64,000 nucleotides of DNA from Paramarasmius palmivorus (Eukaryota; Basidiomycota; Agaricomycetes; Agaricales; Marasmiaceae): contig JAYKXP010000065.1 in NCBI GenBank assembly GCA_037176845.1, positions 186,001 to 250,000 of the forward strand. Direction: 5' to 3'. This document shows positions 47,827 to 59,100 of this stretch, piece by piece. A program made the translations under genes and the position numbers. Position 1 is the stretch's first letter, and every line of letters begins with the position of its first letter. Under the pieces are notes generated by a model, which saw only the letters and a program-made list of their open reading frames with translations, made no database searches and was not told where the DNA came from.

Positions 47827-49070
47827 AACAAATGGCCGGTTTGACTTCCGAGAACCGAGACACAGGCGCTTGATTGGGCGCTTCCAGGCGGCTGAGCTTC
47901 ACCTGAGTACTTTGAGCTCGTAGAGGGTGCCAATCAACGAGAAAGTCCCCCTGATGCACTCAAGGCCTCTTTGGAGAATACTAGGCTGTATGTTTGCAGA
48001 GAAAATGGCCTCTCAGCGACGTTATTGTATAGCATTACTACTTGAAAGGTTCGCGCCAAATTGACGCCAGATGTACTACTGCCTGGACTAGCTTTTACTC
48101 AAAATATTTCTCAGCTCGACAGTGTACACCACTGTATCTCTTCCAAGTCTAAGTTAACACAGAATATATCATATCCTCCGAGCACAAGTGAACGTCGTGA
48201 GGTTGAGAACCTAGAACCTAGATCGAAACCAGTTTGGTCCGACTTGGGTCCGACCATCCGAGGTACATTCTCATTCATCTTCTGAGAATCGTTATTTGAA
48301 GAGGTAACGCTCGAAGACACGCCACGTCGACGGAGATTTTGAATCCCGTGTAGATACCAAAGGGGCTGTACCATTTTGGGGAGTTACTTCAACATTTTGG
48401 ACGAGGAGAAATGCTGTCCGGAGCCAGCATTGGTTGCTCAAAATTCTCTTCCTTCGGGGGAGCGTTAATTAAAAGACGAATCACTTCATTATGGAGGACG
48501 CACCGAGATACCGATGCCTCGTGTACGGAATAGAGCTTTGATGAGGTGCAGGTTTACCTATTATTAGAGAACATGAGGCTAGAGGAAGTCGCTGCTGCAC
48601 AAGGGATCATGGGTCGGAGGTCGGCGGTTGGAATCAGATCGGAGAAGGCACAAATCGGAGAAGGCAGAGTGCAGTTAATGGGATATGTCCTACACGTTCT
48701 CGACCACCGAAGTGGAGAAGTGCTCCGCCAAGATCCAGCAGTGACGAGCGACAAGATTGCAATTGTTTCATGAATTTGTGTATCTCGAAGACAGTGTCGC
48801 TTTTGATGTAACCAGCCATACTTAGAATCCAGAAGATCAAGAACACAGCATCGAGACGCACAAGGAAAGAGCACACAACACTTTCATTCAACATATACCA
48901 GTCACAGATACACACAATACAAAGGACTACATATATGGGTTTTCGAGGCATTTACAGGAGTAACACAGATATCTTATGGTTTTCTGGGTATTTACAGGAG
49001 CAATAACAACACAAATATCTTGAAGACGACGATGAAAGCAACAAAAAATTACTGCAACGACCTAGAACGT
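47827..49070. other. Cargo intergenic space, about 1.2 kb
   Basis: No convincing gene. A pair of about 38-bp direct repeats (GGTTTTC-GG-ATTTACAGGAG ... ATATCTT) lies at 48934-49022. The plus-strand frame at 48546-48773 lacks support. Confidence 0.35.
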
Positions 49071-50103
49071 TCAAGGCCAAAGCCAGCCTTCACCAACGGG
49101 CACTGCAGCGTAGTTAGTGCCGGTGATGGGTCCTACAACGTGGACGTTGTTGTCGGCGTGGCGAGCTGCAAACGCATTGGCAGCCTGAAGCTCCGTACCG
49201 AAGAACTGGTAGGAGTTTCCGCTGACACCCGTGGTGAGGCTCTGAGCGACGGTACTATGACGAAAGTCATCAGATTTAGAACATGAAACAGAAAACATAA
49301 AAGACTTACGTGCCACGGCACCAACCGACACGGGTACCAACGTACACCGCATACCAGCGGGTATCGGTAGGTGGCAAAGTAATGACAGTGCCGCAATTTG
49401 GGCAAGTCATACCCTGAGGACCAGGAGCAGCAATAGTGGGAGTCACAGCAACCGACGTATTGGCTGCTGGGTTTTGTACAAGGTGAAGGGGAGGTGATGG
49501 GATGCCTTGAGGGTGCGTAGAAGCGGCTAATGGCAGTCATAGGTATCAGTATTCAGCTATCAAGAGACCAGCTAAAATTACTTACCGCCAGCACTGGTAA
49601 CCAAGGTGTTCGCCGCGCTGTTCACCGAAGCTGCTATACAAGATGGTATCTATCAGCGTTAACCACAGGGAATGCTCGAGAAAAAACGTACAGGTGGGAG
49701 CGCCAGAGTTACCGGATCCAGAAGGAGTATTACCGGCATTAGAAGCAGCATCGGCATGGTCGTTGGTATCGGCGGCAGCAGTGGGGTTCCCTGCAACAAC
49801 AACAATCAGTCAGCGAGCAGAGGATGGTGTGAGTATGTACAACGAACCGGTGTTAGTGGAAACAGGGTTTTCATTATGGTTATCGCCTGAGCAAAGAATC
49901 ATTCAGCGAGCCTGCCAATCAATACCAGAATGTTGTGATACTCACCGTTAGCGTCCATGGCACGCATGACAATATCCTGGAAGGCGTTCAGGACAGCGTC
50001 GCGTTGGGCTTGCGTCAGGCCTAGAGAGATTGAGCAATCATAACGTAAAGACCAGCGAGTTGGACTTACTGGATAGAACGGTGTTTACGGCGGGATTGGA
50101 CAT
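49071..50103 (-). CDS. KDZ cargo: protein with viroplasmin/RNase H1 N-terminal-like domain
   Basis: The ATG at 50103 (MSNPAVNTVLS) is followed by an exon reading LTQAQRDAVLNAFQDIVMRA, then low-complexity A/N/T/G exons. A cysteine pair (MTCPNCGTVITLPP) precedes the last domain. This reads TRWYAVYVGTRVGWCRGT, then SLTTGVSGNSYQFFGTELQA and AFAARHADNNVHVV, split by an intron. The pattern W-Y-V-x-V-G-x-x-x-G ... V-x-G-x-S-x-x-x-F matches the RNase H1 hybrid-binding / caulimovirus viroplasmin fold, which binds RNA-DNA hybrids or double-stranded RNA. There is no RNase H catalytic domain. A role at replication or transcription intermediates of the element is possible (inference). A TATA-like box is about 45 bp upstream. 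Confidence 0.7.
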
Positions 50104-50147
50104 GGCAGAGTTGAGTCTTGAGGGGAACAAAGAAGAGGGAACAAGGG

Positions 50148-50155
50148 CTTTTATA
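50148..50155 (-). promoter_or_regulatory. TATA-like box of the viroplasmin-like cargo gene
   Basis: TATAAAAG on the minus strand, about 45 bp before the start at 50103. Confidence 0.45.
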
Positions 50156-50284
50156 CAGTGTCTGAGCGTAAGGCCTGAATAGGATAGAGGTGTAAGTCAA
50201 GTCATTTACCGGACGAGAAGAATCATTGTGCCAATATACCGGCGACACGAGGCTCTCCATTGTCTTCTTGATGTACAAAAAAGG

Positions 50285-53200
50285 CTAGAAATCGTCCATT
50301 TCCTCATCCATGTCCATGTGAATATCTACCGGGACTTCCTTATCTTCTTCGTCATCGAGATCCAACTCGACGACTAACTCCTGTAATCTCCCTACTGCCA
50401 ATTCCTCGTGTCCTTCTTTGAGGCTTTCAAGTACTTCCCGAGCTCGAATGCGAACGTCATGCCATTTCTTGGTCCACAGTTCTGCTCGACGCCGTTCCGT
50501 AAATGTTTGCTCTATGGCGTATGCGTTGAGACCTTCCGTTAGCGGAGGGTCTATGTCCTTACGTCGATCCATCTGCGAGAGCCACCACTGACTTTGCGAG
50601 TAGCAGAAGGCAATAGACCGGCGCATTTCCTCCTCGACTAAGAGAAGTTCTTCGCGGGATCGGCGAGCTCGTGCTCGTGCCTTGCACCACTCAACCTTCA
50701 AACCTAAAGCTGGGCATCAGTATGCTGAATGGTTCTACAAGGGGAAAGACACTTACTAGCTTCAATCTCGGCGGTGGTCGCACTGTCCCTAGAGCCGTCC
50801 TCAGAATATTTGAACCATATCCATGAAGGGGCGATCCTCTTGGATTCTCCGCGGTCAAGAAGGGGCTTAGACGTCACTGTAGGTACACCGTTGACGCCAG
50901 AGATCAGGCGCTCCGCCTCTTCTTGGCTCAGTCCGGCCCGTATCTTGTCTTGTCGCAACTGCTCCTTCTCCTGCTCGCAGAGGAGTCGTTCGTTAATAGC
51001 ACGCACATCTTCATCTCGGAGCTCTTGAAAAACTTTCATCCAGTCACCCGGACCTAGCAGTCGCAGGAGAGAAGCACGAGCAGCCCTGTATGTTTCGCAT
51101 GCTCCCTGTATTCTCCATGTCAGCTGATCTTCGAGTGCACGGTGTCTTGTATACGCCGCCTGAGATTTGGCACGACGATCTCGGTACATCGATACCAAGC
51201 TCCGTGCACGAAGATGGCCTTGCAATTTGAGAAGAGCCTCGGCAGCTTGAGCCTCTCGCAGGCGTGATTCAATGGATACGAGGTCGGGAACAATGAGAAG
51301 GGGTCGAATATCCTCTGGAAGGTCGGAACTGGGCAGGTGGAGTTTCATGTAGTGAGGTAGTGCCTTCTCACTCAGGTCAAGAGACTCGAGGAGTGGCCGC
51401 ATGGCAGGAAAATGTTTTGCTTGCTCCTTGCGGAATGTGCGAATGCGAACGAGGAGAGCAGTCTGCCGCTTCTGGTTGGTGGTTTGTTGGAGAAGCGTGC
51501 GATTATTGTGCTTAATAGACAGCGAAAGGGAACGTCTAATGGAGCGGTTAGAATGACGACATCAGTTGTGGTTGGTTCACGTACTGAGCATCTTCAATGT
51601 CTACACCTTCAACAATCATACCACTCCGGTTCACCATCATCCCAGTACCGTCAATTTCCTGTTGAAATTCTTCTTCTGCCAGAGCCTTCTTGACGTGCTT
51701 GAGCTTCAGATCTATGTGTGTAATCAGCATAAGTCTCACAGAATACAGGTAGACTTACTTGAGTTCGGAAGGTCGTATGGACAAGGCTTATTATGGTCAC
51801 GCTCCCATGCCTCAACCTCTGCTAGCCAAGTGCTGACCAAGCTCGGATTGTCAACGGCGAGAGCTTCCTGGAAAGCGGCAAAGGAGCGTTGGTGAATGAC
51901 GACGTCCGTGATGGCGCTCACAAGCTTTTTGAGGAGAGAATTCTCTAAAAGAGACCGTCAGCATTTGGAATGGTTACTATAACGAGATCTTACCGAGGTT
52001 GATCATCTTACGCTGATTCCAAAAGTTGCATTGAGAGTCTTGTGCCTCCCATCGAGCACCCAATGTCATCATAGATAGGGATCGAGCGCTCTCGTTATTA
52101 GTTGACCATCCGCGCTCAGGTGCCTCACCGTCTACCTTCCCAGTGCCCTCGGTGAAGTTCAATGCAAAACGAGCATAGCACTTCTCCTTGTGGGCCGGAA
52201 GATGGAATTTAGGGACTTTGAAAACAACTTTGCGATCGGGAGGAAGCCGGAGTCGCTCGGGCATATGAAGCATGCGCAGAAAGAAATTGATCATCCACTG
52301 GCATGCTATGTCGTAGGAGATGATGATGTACCGTATCTCGGATCCAGCGAGGGTTGCGAGGAAGATATAATCCATGTTGACATAGCTAACGATGACATGA
52401 GATCCCGTCAAAAGGGCGCGATTAATATGCATACCGTTCACCCTTTTGTAAATCGCCAATGCCATTGGGTCGAAAAAGCTCGTGGCGAGCACATGAGACG
52501 CTTCCAATGCCTGTCGCACGTAGGCCCCTTGATTTCTTGGTGTTGGCTGCCCAGATCGCAGAGAAGCCCACGCAGTGTGAGATCTGGAATGGAGTTAGCC
52601 TGATATATTACACAAATGAGTGGAAAATATACCTCTTCCTGATCTTTGGAGCGCTTTGCGATCTCTTCAATATAAGGTTTATGATCAACAACGAAGGCCC
52701 ATCCCGGAGCCAAGATAGCATCACGAGCATCATTTGCTCGAGCACGTGCCTTCTGCTTGAAATTCGCGTCCTGGGAGAGTATGAGATTGTATAACCATCT
52801 GATAGAATGGTCAAAATCAGGATCACCATCAGTCAAACACTCACTTACGCTTGATGAGGAGGTGCTCGGTCCCATCCTTCGGGAAGATTCTTCCCGGGTT
52901 GAGGACAAGCACGACAGAGAACGGCAGCACTGCCTGACGTAGTTCCCGAAAGTCCTGTTGGATCGTGTGCACGCCCGCATCGTTTACCCATTCGGAGATG
53001 GCGCCATTGTCTGACAACGAGCATGAGCTGCTCCAGTCGATTCTAGTGAAATTGGTGTTAACATCATATAAAAAGTGAGAGGAAAGACGTACCGGAAGTT
53101 TGACAAGTCCGGTTCCATCAACGATTTGCTCGAGTGAGGCATAGAAATCGGTCGCAGGGAGCTTGCCTTGTTCGTTTAAGATCTGGAAGTTTCGCAATAA

Positions 53201-54145
53201 TTGGAACGTCGCTGCTGACTGTGGTTCCTTGAATGACGTGGGAAACCACCCGACTTCCAGAAGCTGGGCATATCGATCTACAACTGTGCTGAGAGCAAGA
53301 AAAGAAGACAAAACGGCAGTTTACATACCTAGGGCATTTGGACAGCCACAAAATTGCATATCGACCAAGTGGATGCCGTTCCAGGCCATGACGAGGAAAT
53401 CCTTGTGAGGTGTACCCGGAGTCTCGCAGCTCTGCCCTTTGGGATGGCCGAGTTGAATTTGTAGACCAAGATCGCGAAGGGTGACAGCTTGAAAAGAAGA
53501 TCTTGTGGTCCATTCCTGATAAACCAGAGGGATGAGGGCCACTTCTTGTAGAGAAGGCAGAACATACCTCTATGCAATGTAACGGTTGCTCCAAGTGGTT
53601 CAAAACGGTGCAGGTCTGACAATACATTCGAAGGCCAAAACAATCCTTGCAGCGAAATCTGGCCTCGCTACCCCCACATCTACAACAAGCCTTGGTGTAA
53701 AAGCGTCCCCTACCCTCAGTCCTCATCATAGCATCTAGGTAAGAGTCCCGGTAATGCTCTTTCCACGTAAGCAACGGCGCATCCTGCAAAACAATTGAGA
53801 AATCAGAGAAGTTATGTTGAATAAGGAACATACGGAATCTTCATAACGCTTTGCTTTTTTCTTCGCCTCTACCTTTACTCCACCGGTGTCATTGTCCAAT
53901 GTTTCAGCGTTTGCAATGGAAAATGTGCCATAATCTGCAGACCCAAAGTCATCCTCGTGGGGGGAGATATATTGTGAAGTGCTGGGAGGTGGCGGCGGTT
54001 TAGAGTCGACAGGGACTACAACGTGAACCTTTCGTATGTGTGTTGCGGTAGAGACGTATGTCCGTTGTTGCTCGACGGGGGTGAAGGAGGTGGTGGTATG
54101 AGAGCGACCTTTGAAAGGGTTACCCCCACGTCGACCTTTGCCCAT
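50285..54145 (-). CDS. KDZ transposase with CxC2 cysteine cluster
   Basis: The ATG at 54145 (MGKGRRGGNPFKGRSHTTTS) opens an intron-rich frame. The CxC2 cluster reads FYTKACCRCGGSEARFRCKD, then YCQTCTVLNHLEQPLHCIE. Next are LRDLGLQIQLGHP, QLLEVGWFPTSFKEPQSAAT and CRACPQPGKNLPEGWDR. The transposase core has LILSQDANFKQKARARANDA, RGLRATGIGSVSCARHELFR, GIGDLQKGERY, YVNMDYIFL, SYDIACQWMINFF and VPKFHLPAHKEKCYARF, then GEAPERGWSTNN. The Asp residues of DANF and YDIACQ and the Glu of GEAPERG are the probable D-D-E triad. A long coiled C-terminus (WCKARARARRSREELLLVEE) ends in an acidic tail (MDEEMDDF). No stop or frameshift was found in the exons I spliced. Confidence 0.9.
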
Positions 54146-54536
54146 TGGCTGTCAGCCTGATAGCCGATAGAGTTTTTTTTTCCTCGATAAACAAACAAAC
54201 GCGGATGAATCGGACCGCGTTCAAGTCACATGAGCAATATTCCAGAAAAATCTGGATTGTCGACTCCCAATTCGGAAGGTGAATCTCTTGCTCTCTTCCA
54301 TCTCGAACGGATCCTACCGGTGCCCATCTGAAACCCTCGTTCTTCTCACTCCCATCTGGAACGCTTAGTCCTGCCTGCTCCCATTTGGAATATAGGTTCT
54401 CTTCGCTCCCGTCCAGAATGAGCGTTGAGGGTCATTGCATTCGTTTATAATGAACGCTTTAATTCACACTCGCATCTCTCACCTCTCCAACATCTCTCAC
54501 CTCTCCAACACCTCTCACCTCTCCAACACCTTGCAA

Positions 54537-55149
54537 ATGGCTTCTCCAACAAGGCACGCGTCTGTTGCGGACAGAGATGAAGATTTTGTACAATTTAGTA
54601 TGTCTGACATCGAGACTACGCGTGCATTGCTAATGCCAACGTTATCAGTGCTAGCCTTACGATCGCTGTCAGAGATTCAGAGGCAAGCAGTTACGGATAT
54701 GTTTGGCCTTATCTTAGATTGTATGTTTTTCCTCTTTGATGTTTCATCTTGATGTGCTGACACCTTAGTCAGATGGCATCGAGGTGTACAATCAACTATG
54801 TTCAGGCCTCCCGTTTCTGCATGCTGTGCTCACTAGAGTGGACCTACCATCGGGCGAGGGGATGACCCGTGCAGACGTGATGTTCGGCAGAGCACTAATG
54901 CGTAGAAGGCAGATACTGGAAGATATATCGAGGCAGAGATCTCAGGGCAGCGCCGTTGATACTGAGGCGAGCGTAGGCCAGACTGATGAGAGCGTCGGCA
55001 AGGCTGAGAGTGAAAGCGAGGATGAGAGCGTAGGCGAGAGTGCAAGCGAGGCTGAGGAGAGCGTAGGCGAGGCTGAGGGGAGCGAAACTCAAGTTCAAGA
55101 GGGTTCTCAAGTGCAGGAAACTGCAACGTTCCTCGACCAATTCTTGTAA
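54537..55149 (+). CDS. KDZ-borne acidic repeat protein, divergent from transposase
   Basis: The two exons read MASPTRHASVADRDEDFVQF, then LSEIQRQAVTDMFGLILD, and after a GTATGT...AGTCAG intron YGIEVYNQLCSGLPFLHAVL. The C-terminus is an ESVGE/ESED-type acidic repeat ending TFLDQFL. An in-frame ATG at about 54450 would add residues from an 18-bp repeat (SHLSN units), so the true start is uncertain. It is the only plus-strand gene of the element, head-to-head with the transposase across about 390 bp. The LSEIQRQAV segment weakly resembles the 104-residue protein at 2563-2994, which also has an acidic tail. Confidence 0.65.
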
Positions 55150-55387
55150 ATCTTCTGTATGCATTAAACGTTGTATGAAAACATATCTGTTGAAACGTTC
55201 TGTGAAAACATATCTCTTGTAATGACGTCACATAAATGTAACCCCATTCGCTATTCGGGTTACATTTCCTATTCTCGCTTTCACCAGCAGTCGTATCAGT
55301 GCTCCTTACTTATAGATAACGGTATGTTTCCATTCTGTCTCTGTTCTCAGATACTACTGTATAGCTCTTTTCAGGACGATATGTTTT

Positions 55388-55760
55388 AAGACACCGAAAC
55401 TCAGCCATATACTCATTTGGAGCGAAATTGGAACGTTGGATGCTGAGTACTCGGAGCGGTCGGGGAGTGGTCACTAAGACACCGAAACTCAGCCATATAT
55501 TCATTTGGAATGAAATTGGAACGTTGGATGCTGGATATTCGGAACGGTCGGGGAGTGGTCACAATCGCAATTGTTGTATGGCTATTTGGAGTGAAATCAG
55601 AGCGCTGGACTGTGTGCTAAAGATTTGGAATGAAATTGGAACGTTGGATGCTGGGTATTCGGAGCGGTCAGGGAGTGGTCACAATCACAATTGTTGTATG
55701 GCTATTTGGAGTGAAATCGGAGCGCTGGACTGTGTGCTAAAGAGTTGGAACATTTATTGG
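55388..55760 (+). repeat. Right subterminal repeat array
   Basis: Two interleaved repeat types: TTTGGAATGAAATTGGAACG units followed by TTGGATGCTG-GTA-TCGGA (three copies), and a 120-bp unit with CACAATCGCAATTGTTGTAT that occurs twice (about 55558 and 55678). The same TTGGAATG/TTGGAGCG motif as at the left end continues to 56150. Confidence 0.75.
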
Positions 55761-56124
55761 AGTGGTTCGGGTACGGCGAGGGTAGTGATAAGGGAACGAA
55801 AGCTTTTGGAATGGCGAGGATAGCCCTGGGAACAGAACAGCGGCACCGGGAACAGTAATTGGAACGCCAAGGAATGGTGGATGGGTTGGAGCGATTTGGG
55901 CGAGCAGGAAGAGGTTAGCAGGAAGGGTTGGAGCGCTTTGGGAACGGCGAGAGCAAAGGACAGGTCGTTATATGGGAGAATGTTTTAGGAGTGGCTTATT
56001 TGATGAGGACGGGATATTTGGAGTGTTGAGGTGGAGCGATAATCAACATTGGAACGGTACACAATAACAGAGGACAGGGCTGAGAAGACACCTTTCCAAC
56101 AGTATCCAGACAAGGGAAGGCATA

Positions 56125-56191
56125 GGCATAATTGTAACGTCGACGGGTGGAATGGCCAGGTATCATTGCAATGGTACTACACGCTCTGTTG
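56125..56191 (-). repeat. Right terminal inverted repeat of the KDZ element
   Basis: Reverse complement of the left repeat, with cores CGTTACAATTAT, TGGCCATTCCA, CCATT and CGTGTAG. An ATG at 56152 lies within it and is not the true start of the Helitron protein. Confidence 0.8.
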
Positions 56192-56198
56192 AAGAGTA
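56191..56198 (+). repeat. Right target-site duplication of the KDZ element
   Basis: GAAGAGTA, differing only in the first base from CAAGAGTA at 38811-38818. It lies in the Helitron reading frame. Confidence 0.8.
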
Positions 56199-59100
56199 CC
56201 CTGAACATGATTGTCCGTACCCTGTTAGCAGTATCTTGCGTACAAATTCAGCGAATTACCAAGGCTCTTCCTACGCGAGGTATGCAGATGAGTCCAATGC
56301 TGAGAACTTTGAAACCGAGGGTTCAGACGTTCAATTTACATCTTCTGTTTTACTAGATGCCGACAATCTTGAACGTACTTTTCATCAGCGAAAAATGGCT
56401 GCCATAGAAGCCCTGAAGCGTGGCGAAATCACCTTTCTGAAATTCATGTCTGGTAACACTGCAATATCCACGTCGAAGAACCCAGTAGTTTATACATGGC
56501 TCTGGCCTACGTTGTTCCCTTATGGGGTCGGTACTTTAGATCAGGACTTGCTCACCGAAGATGATTCTATAGCCTATCGAACTCTGGAAACTGCAACCCA
56601 TGTCAATCACCTATTGAAGCTCTCAGACAGGCGGTTTCAACTGCATCCTACGTTCATGTTCATCATGGCTAACATTATTCAACGCCGGAGGTCTTCTTTC
56701 TCGTCTAGGTTAGCCGTACGCCGAAGTTGGTTCCCTCAAGTTCAGACGTTGTTGTCGCAAATCGATGATAAATCCCTTGAGAGCTATAGTAAGAAACTGG
56801 ACCAAAACCCTTTCGCGAAACCCGAGAGTTCCGGAGAGAAGGCGGCCGTGCAATTGATGAAATATGTAAATTACGTCTCCGAGCATATTCCCGGTTCTGC
56901 TTCTGAGGTCAACGTGATGAAACAACAGATCAGAAGCAAGATAATGTGTGATGGTCTACCTCATTTTTTTGCTACTGTCAACCCTGCTGATTCTCACAAC
57001 CCAATTGCTCAGGTTCTTGCAGGTAGAGAGATTTCGTTGGATCGTATTTACCATGCTTTGTCGGATGCCGCAACTGAGCCTGGTGTCAGGGCCCGTGTAG
57101 TTGCAAGTAACCCCGTCACAGGAGCTGATTTCTTCCATGTAATGATTACCAACTTTATAGAGGTCGTTCTGGGAACCAAACGTGCCAATGGTGTTGGTGT
57201 TCTTGGTAAAGTCAAAGGATGGTATGGGGTTGTGGAAGCCCAGGTTAGGGGATCGTTGCATTTGCATATCTTGATTTGGATAGACGGAGCACCCTCTTGT
57301 CCGCCCCGTATGAAAGAGCTGCTGAACAAAGACGAAAACTTCAAAGAGAAGGTGCTTGCATGGTATGACGATGTTGTTTGCCATAGCTTTTTTGATGGCA
57401 CGTTCCCTACAGTTCATCGTGTCGGAGAGCCACGCAGCAAATCCGTCATGAGCAGGCCCCTCGACCCGGATTCCCCTTCATACGCAACTCAGTGGAAGCA
57501 GCACCATCGGGACTTGTGCACCCACTCCAATATGGTTCATGTTCACGGAGATGTCTGTTTCAAGCACCTCCCTCGCAATATCCGGGCGCTCCGGGACGAT
57601 GATAAGGATTGCCGATTTCAACTGCCGCGGTCTTTGGTTGACAAAACCCACTTTGATGAAGACGGGGATTTGATTCTTCGATGTAACGATGGCTTTTTAA
57701 ACGGACACAACCCCACTGCAGCTCTGTGTTTGGGTTGCAACACCGACTTGAAACAGACGACCTCCGGTGCGGTAGCAATGTCAATGATTCATTACATGTG
57801 CGACTACACCGCTAAGCTACAGCTAGATACTTCAGTGGTGTTTTCTGCGCTGTGCGCAACAATCAAGAGTCTGCAAGATAAACCACCTCTAGATGCATCT
57901 GGAGCGGCGATTTCTGATGAGACGGAACTTAGCCGCACGTTGATGGTAAAGGCGGCGAATAAACTTGTTGGTAAAAGGGAATTGTCAGGCCAGCAGACTG
58001 CGAGTTTCTTGTTAGGCAGAAAAAATCGGTATACCTCTGACAGCTTTGAAGAATACTGGTGGTCCTCCTTGTTGAAGGACCTTGCTCGTGAAGTATTCAG
58101 TGTAGAGGTGACATTGGTATCTGACTTGCCAGGACCAGAACCAGACGACCGGCTACAATCCTCACACAATCAAGAAACTGAAGCTCACACCTCCGATAAC
58201 GCAGAATCTATGGTTGTGCCCGATAATGATGATGATAGCCTAATTTTCTTGACTCCGGCAATGTTGTCCAACCCGATAAATGACACGGAGGATCTGGGTA
58301 CGGATGTCCATCAGCGGCGCTCCAAATTGTTCGAAGACATGTTTTACAGACCTACAGAGCTGGAATCTTGGTGTGCCTGGGACATCATGCGTTGCTTTGC
58401 GAAGGTGAAGAGAACTTCTAGCGAGAGTCCCCGATCCACCTGTTACCGTTTCAAACCAGGTCACCCCGATGTGCTCACACATTGTCTTAGAAAACTTGAC
58501 ACTGCCGTAGTCCCTGTGCTGATGGGTTATCGTGTCGCTCGAAATGACCATGAGGAGGACTTACAGAAATATGCGGTGATTGTTTTAGCGCTGTTCAAAC
58601 CGTGGTCTCCTTCCTGTCGCGATTCCCCCTTGAAATCACGCGAGCAGTCTTGGGAAGATGCTTATAACGAGTTTCGTCCTTCGTTGACTGTTTTGCATGC
58701 TGAAATTTTGTACAACATGCAGCTTCTTCACAGGGCTTCTGATGCAAAGCATGATTTCTCAGCAATGCGCCACAAGAGGTTAGCCCAACTGATGCGTGAA
58801 TCCGAGTCTACTGACCATGATGGTGCCGAAGAGAGGTACGATCCTGTGCTAGAAGGTGCCATGCAAGCATCTGTAGACGACGACGATATGACTTGCATTT
58901 CGAAAGTCACCAAGACTTCACGCGAAACAGCAGAATTTGTGTCACGGGCCGAAGCTTGTGGCTTCTATAGAGTTCGATCGCCGCCCACATCCCGCGCTGG
59001 TGCAACTGACAGAGCGATTTTTGCTGACCCTGCTGCTAGAGCCAGAGCGGACCGGCTATTTGCCTATATTCAAAAAGAAAAGGATTCATTAATAAAGGCT

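Larger units (their letters stand above)
38819..56190. mobile_element. KDZ (Kyakuja-Dileera-Zisupton) transposon, 17.4 kb, cargo-bearing
   Basis: Defined by inverted repeats of about 67 bp (about 47 of 67 positions match by hand count) with perfect cores CGTGTAG, CCATT, TGGCCATTCCA and CGTTACAATTAT. An 8-bp target duplication flanks it. The right repeat extends to 56190-56191. Inside are an apparently intact KDZ transposase, five more minus-strand genes, one plus-strand gene and subterminal repeat arrays near both ends. It splits a Helitron coding sequence in frame-restorable fashion. With all frames open, it is likely a recent and possibly still active insertion. Confidence 0.9.

Noticed and set aside
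56152..56191. ATG at 56152 as start of the Helitron helicase gene
   Set aside because: It lies within the KDZ right inverted repeat. The protein frame continues from the Helitron exon ending at 38818 once the insertion is removed.
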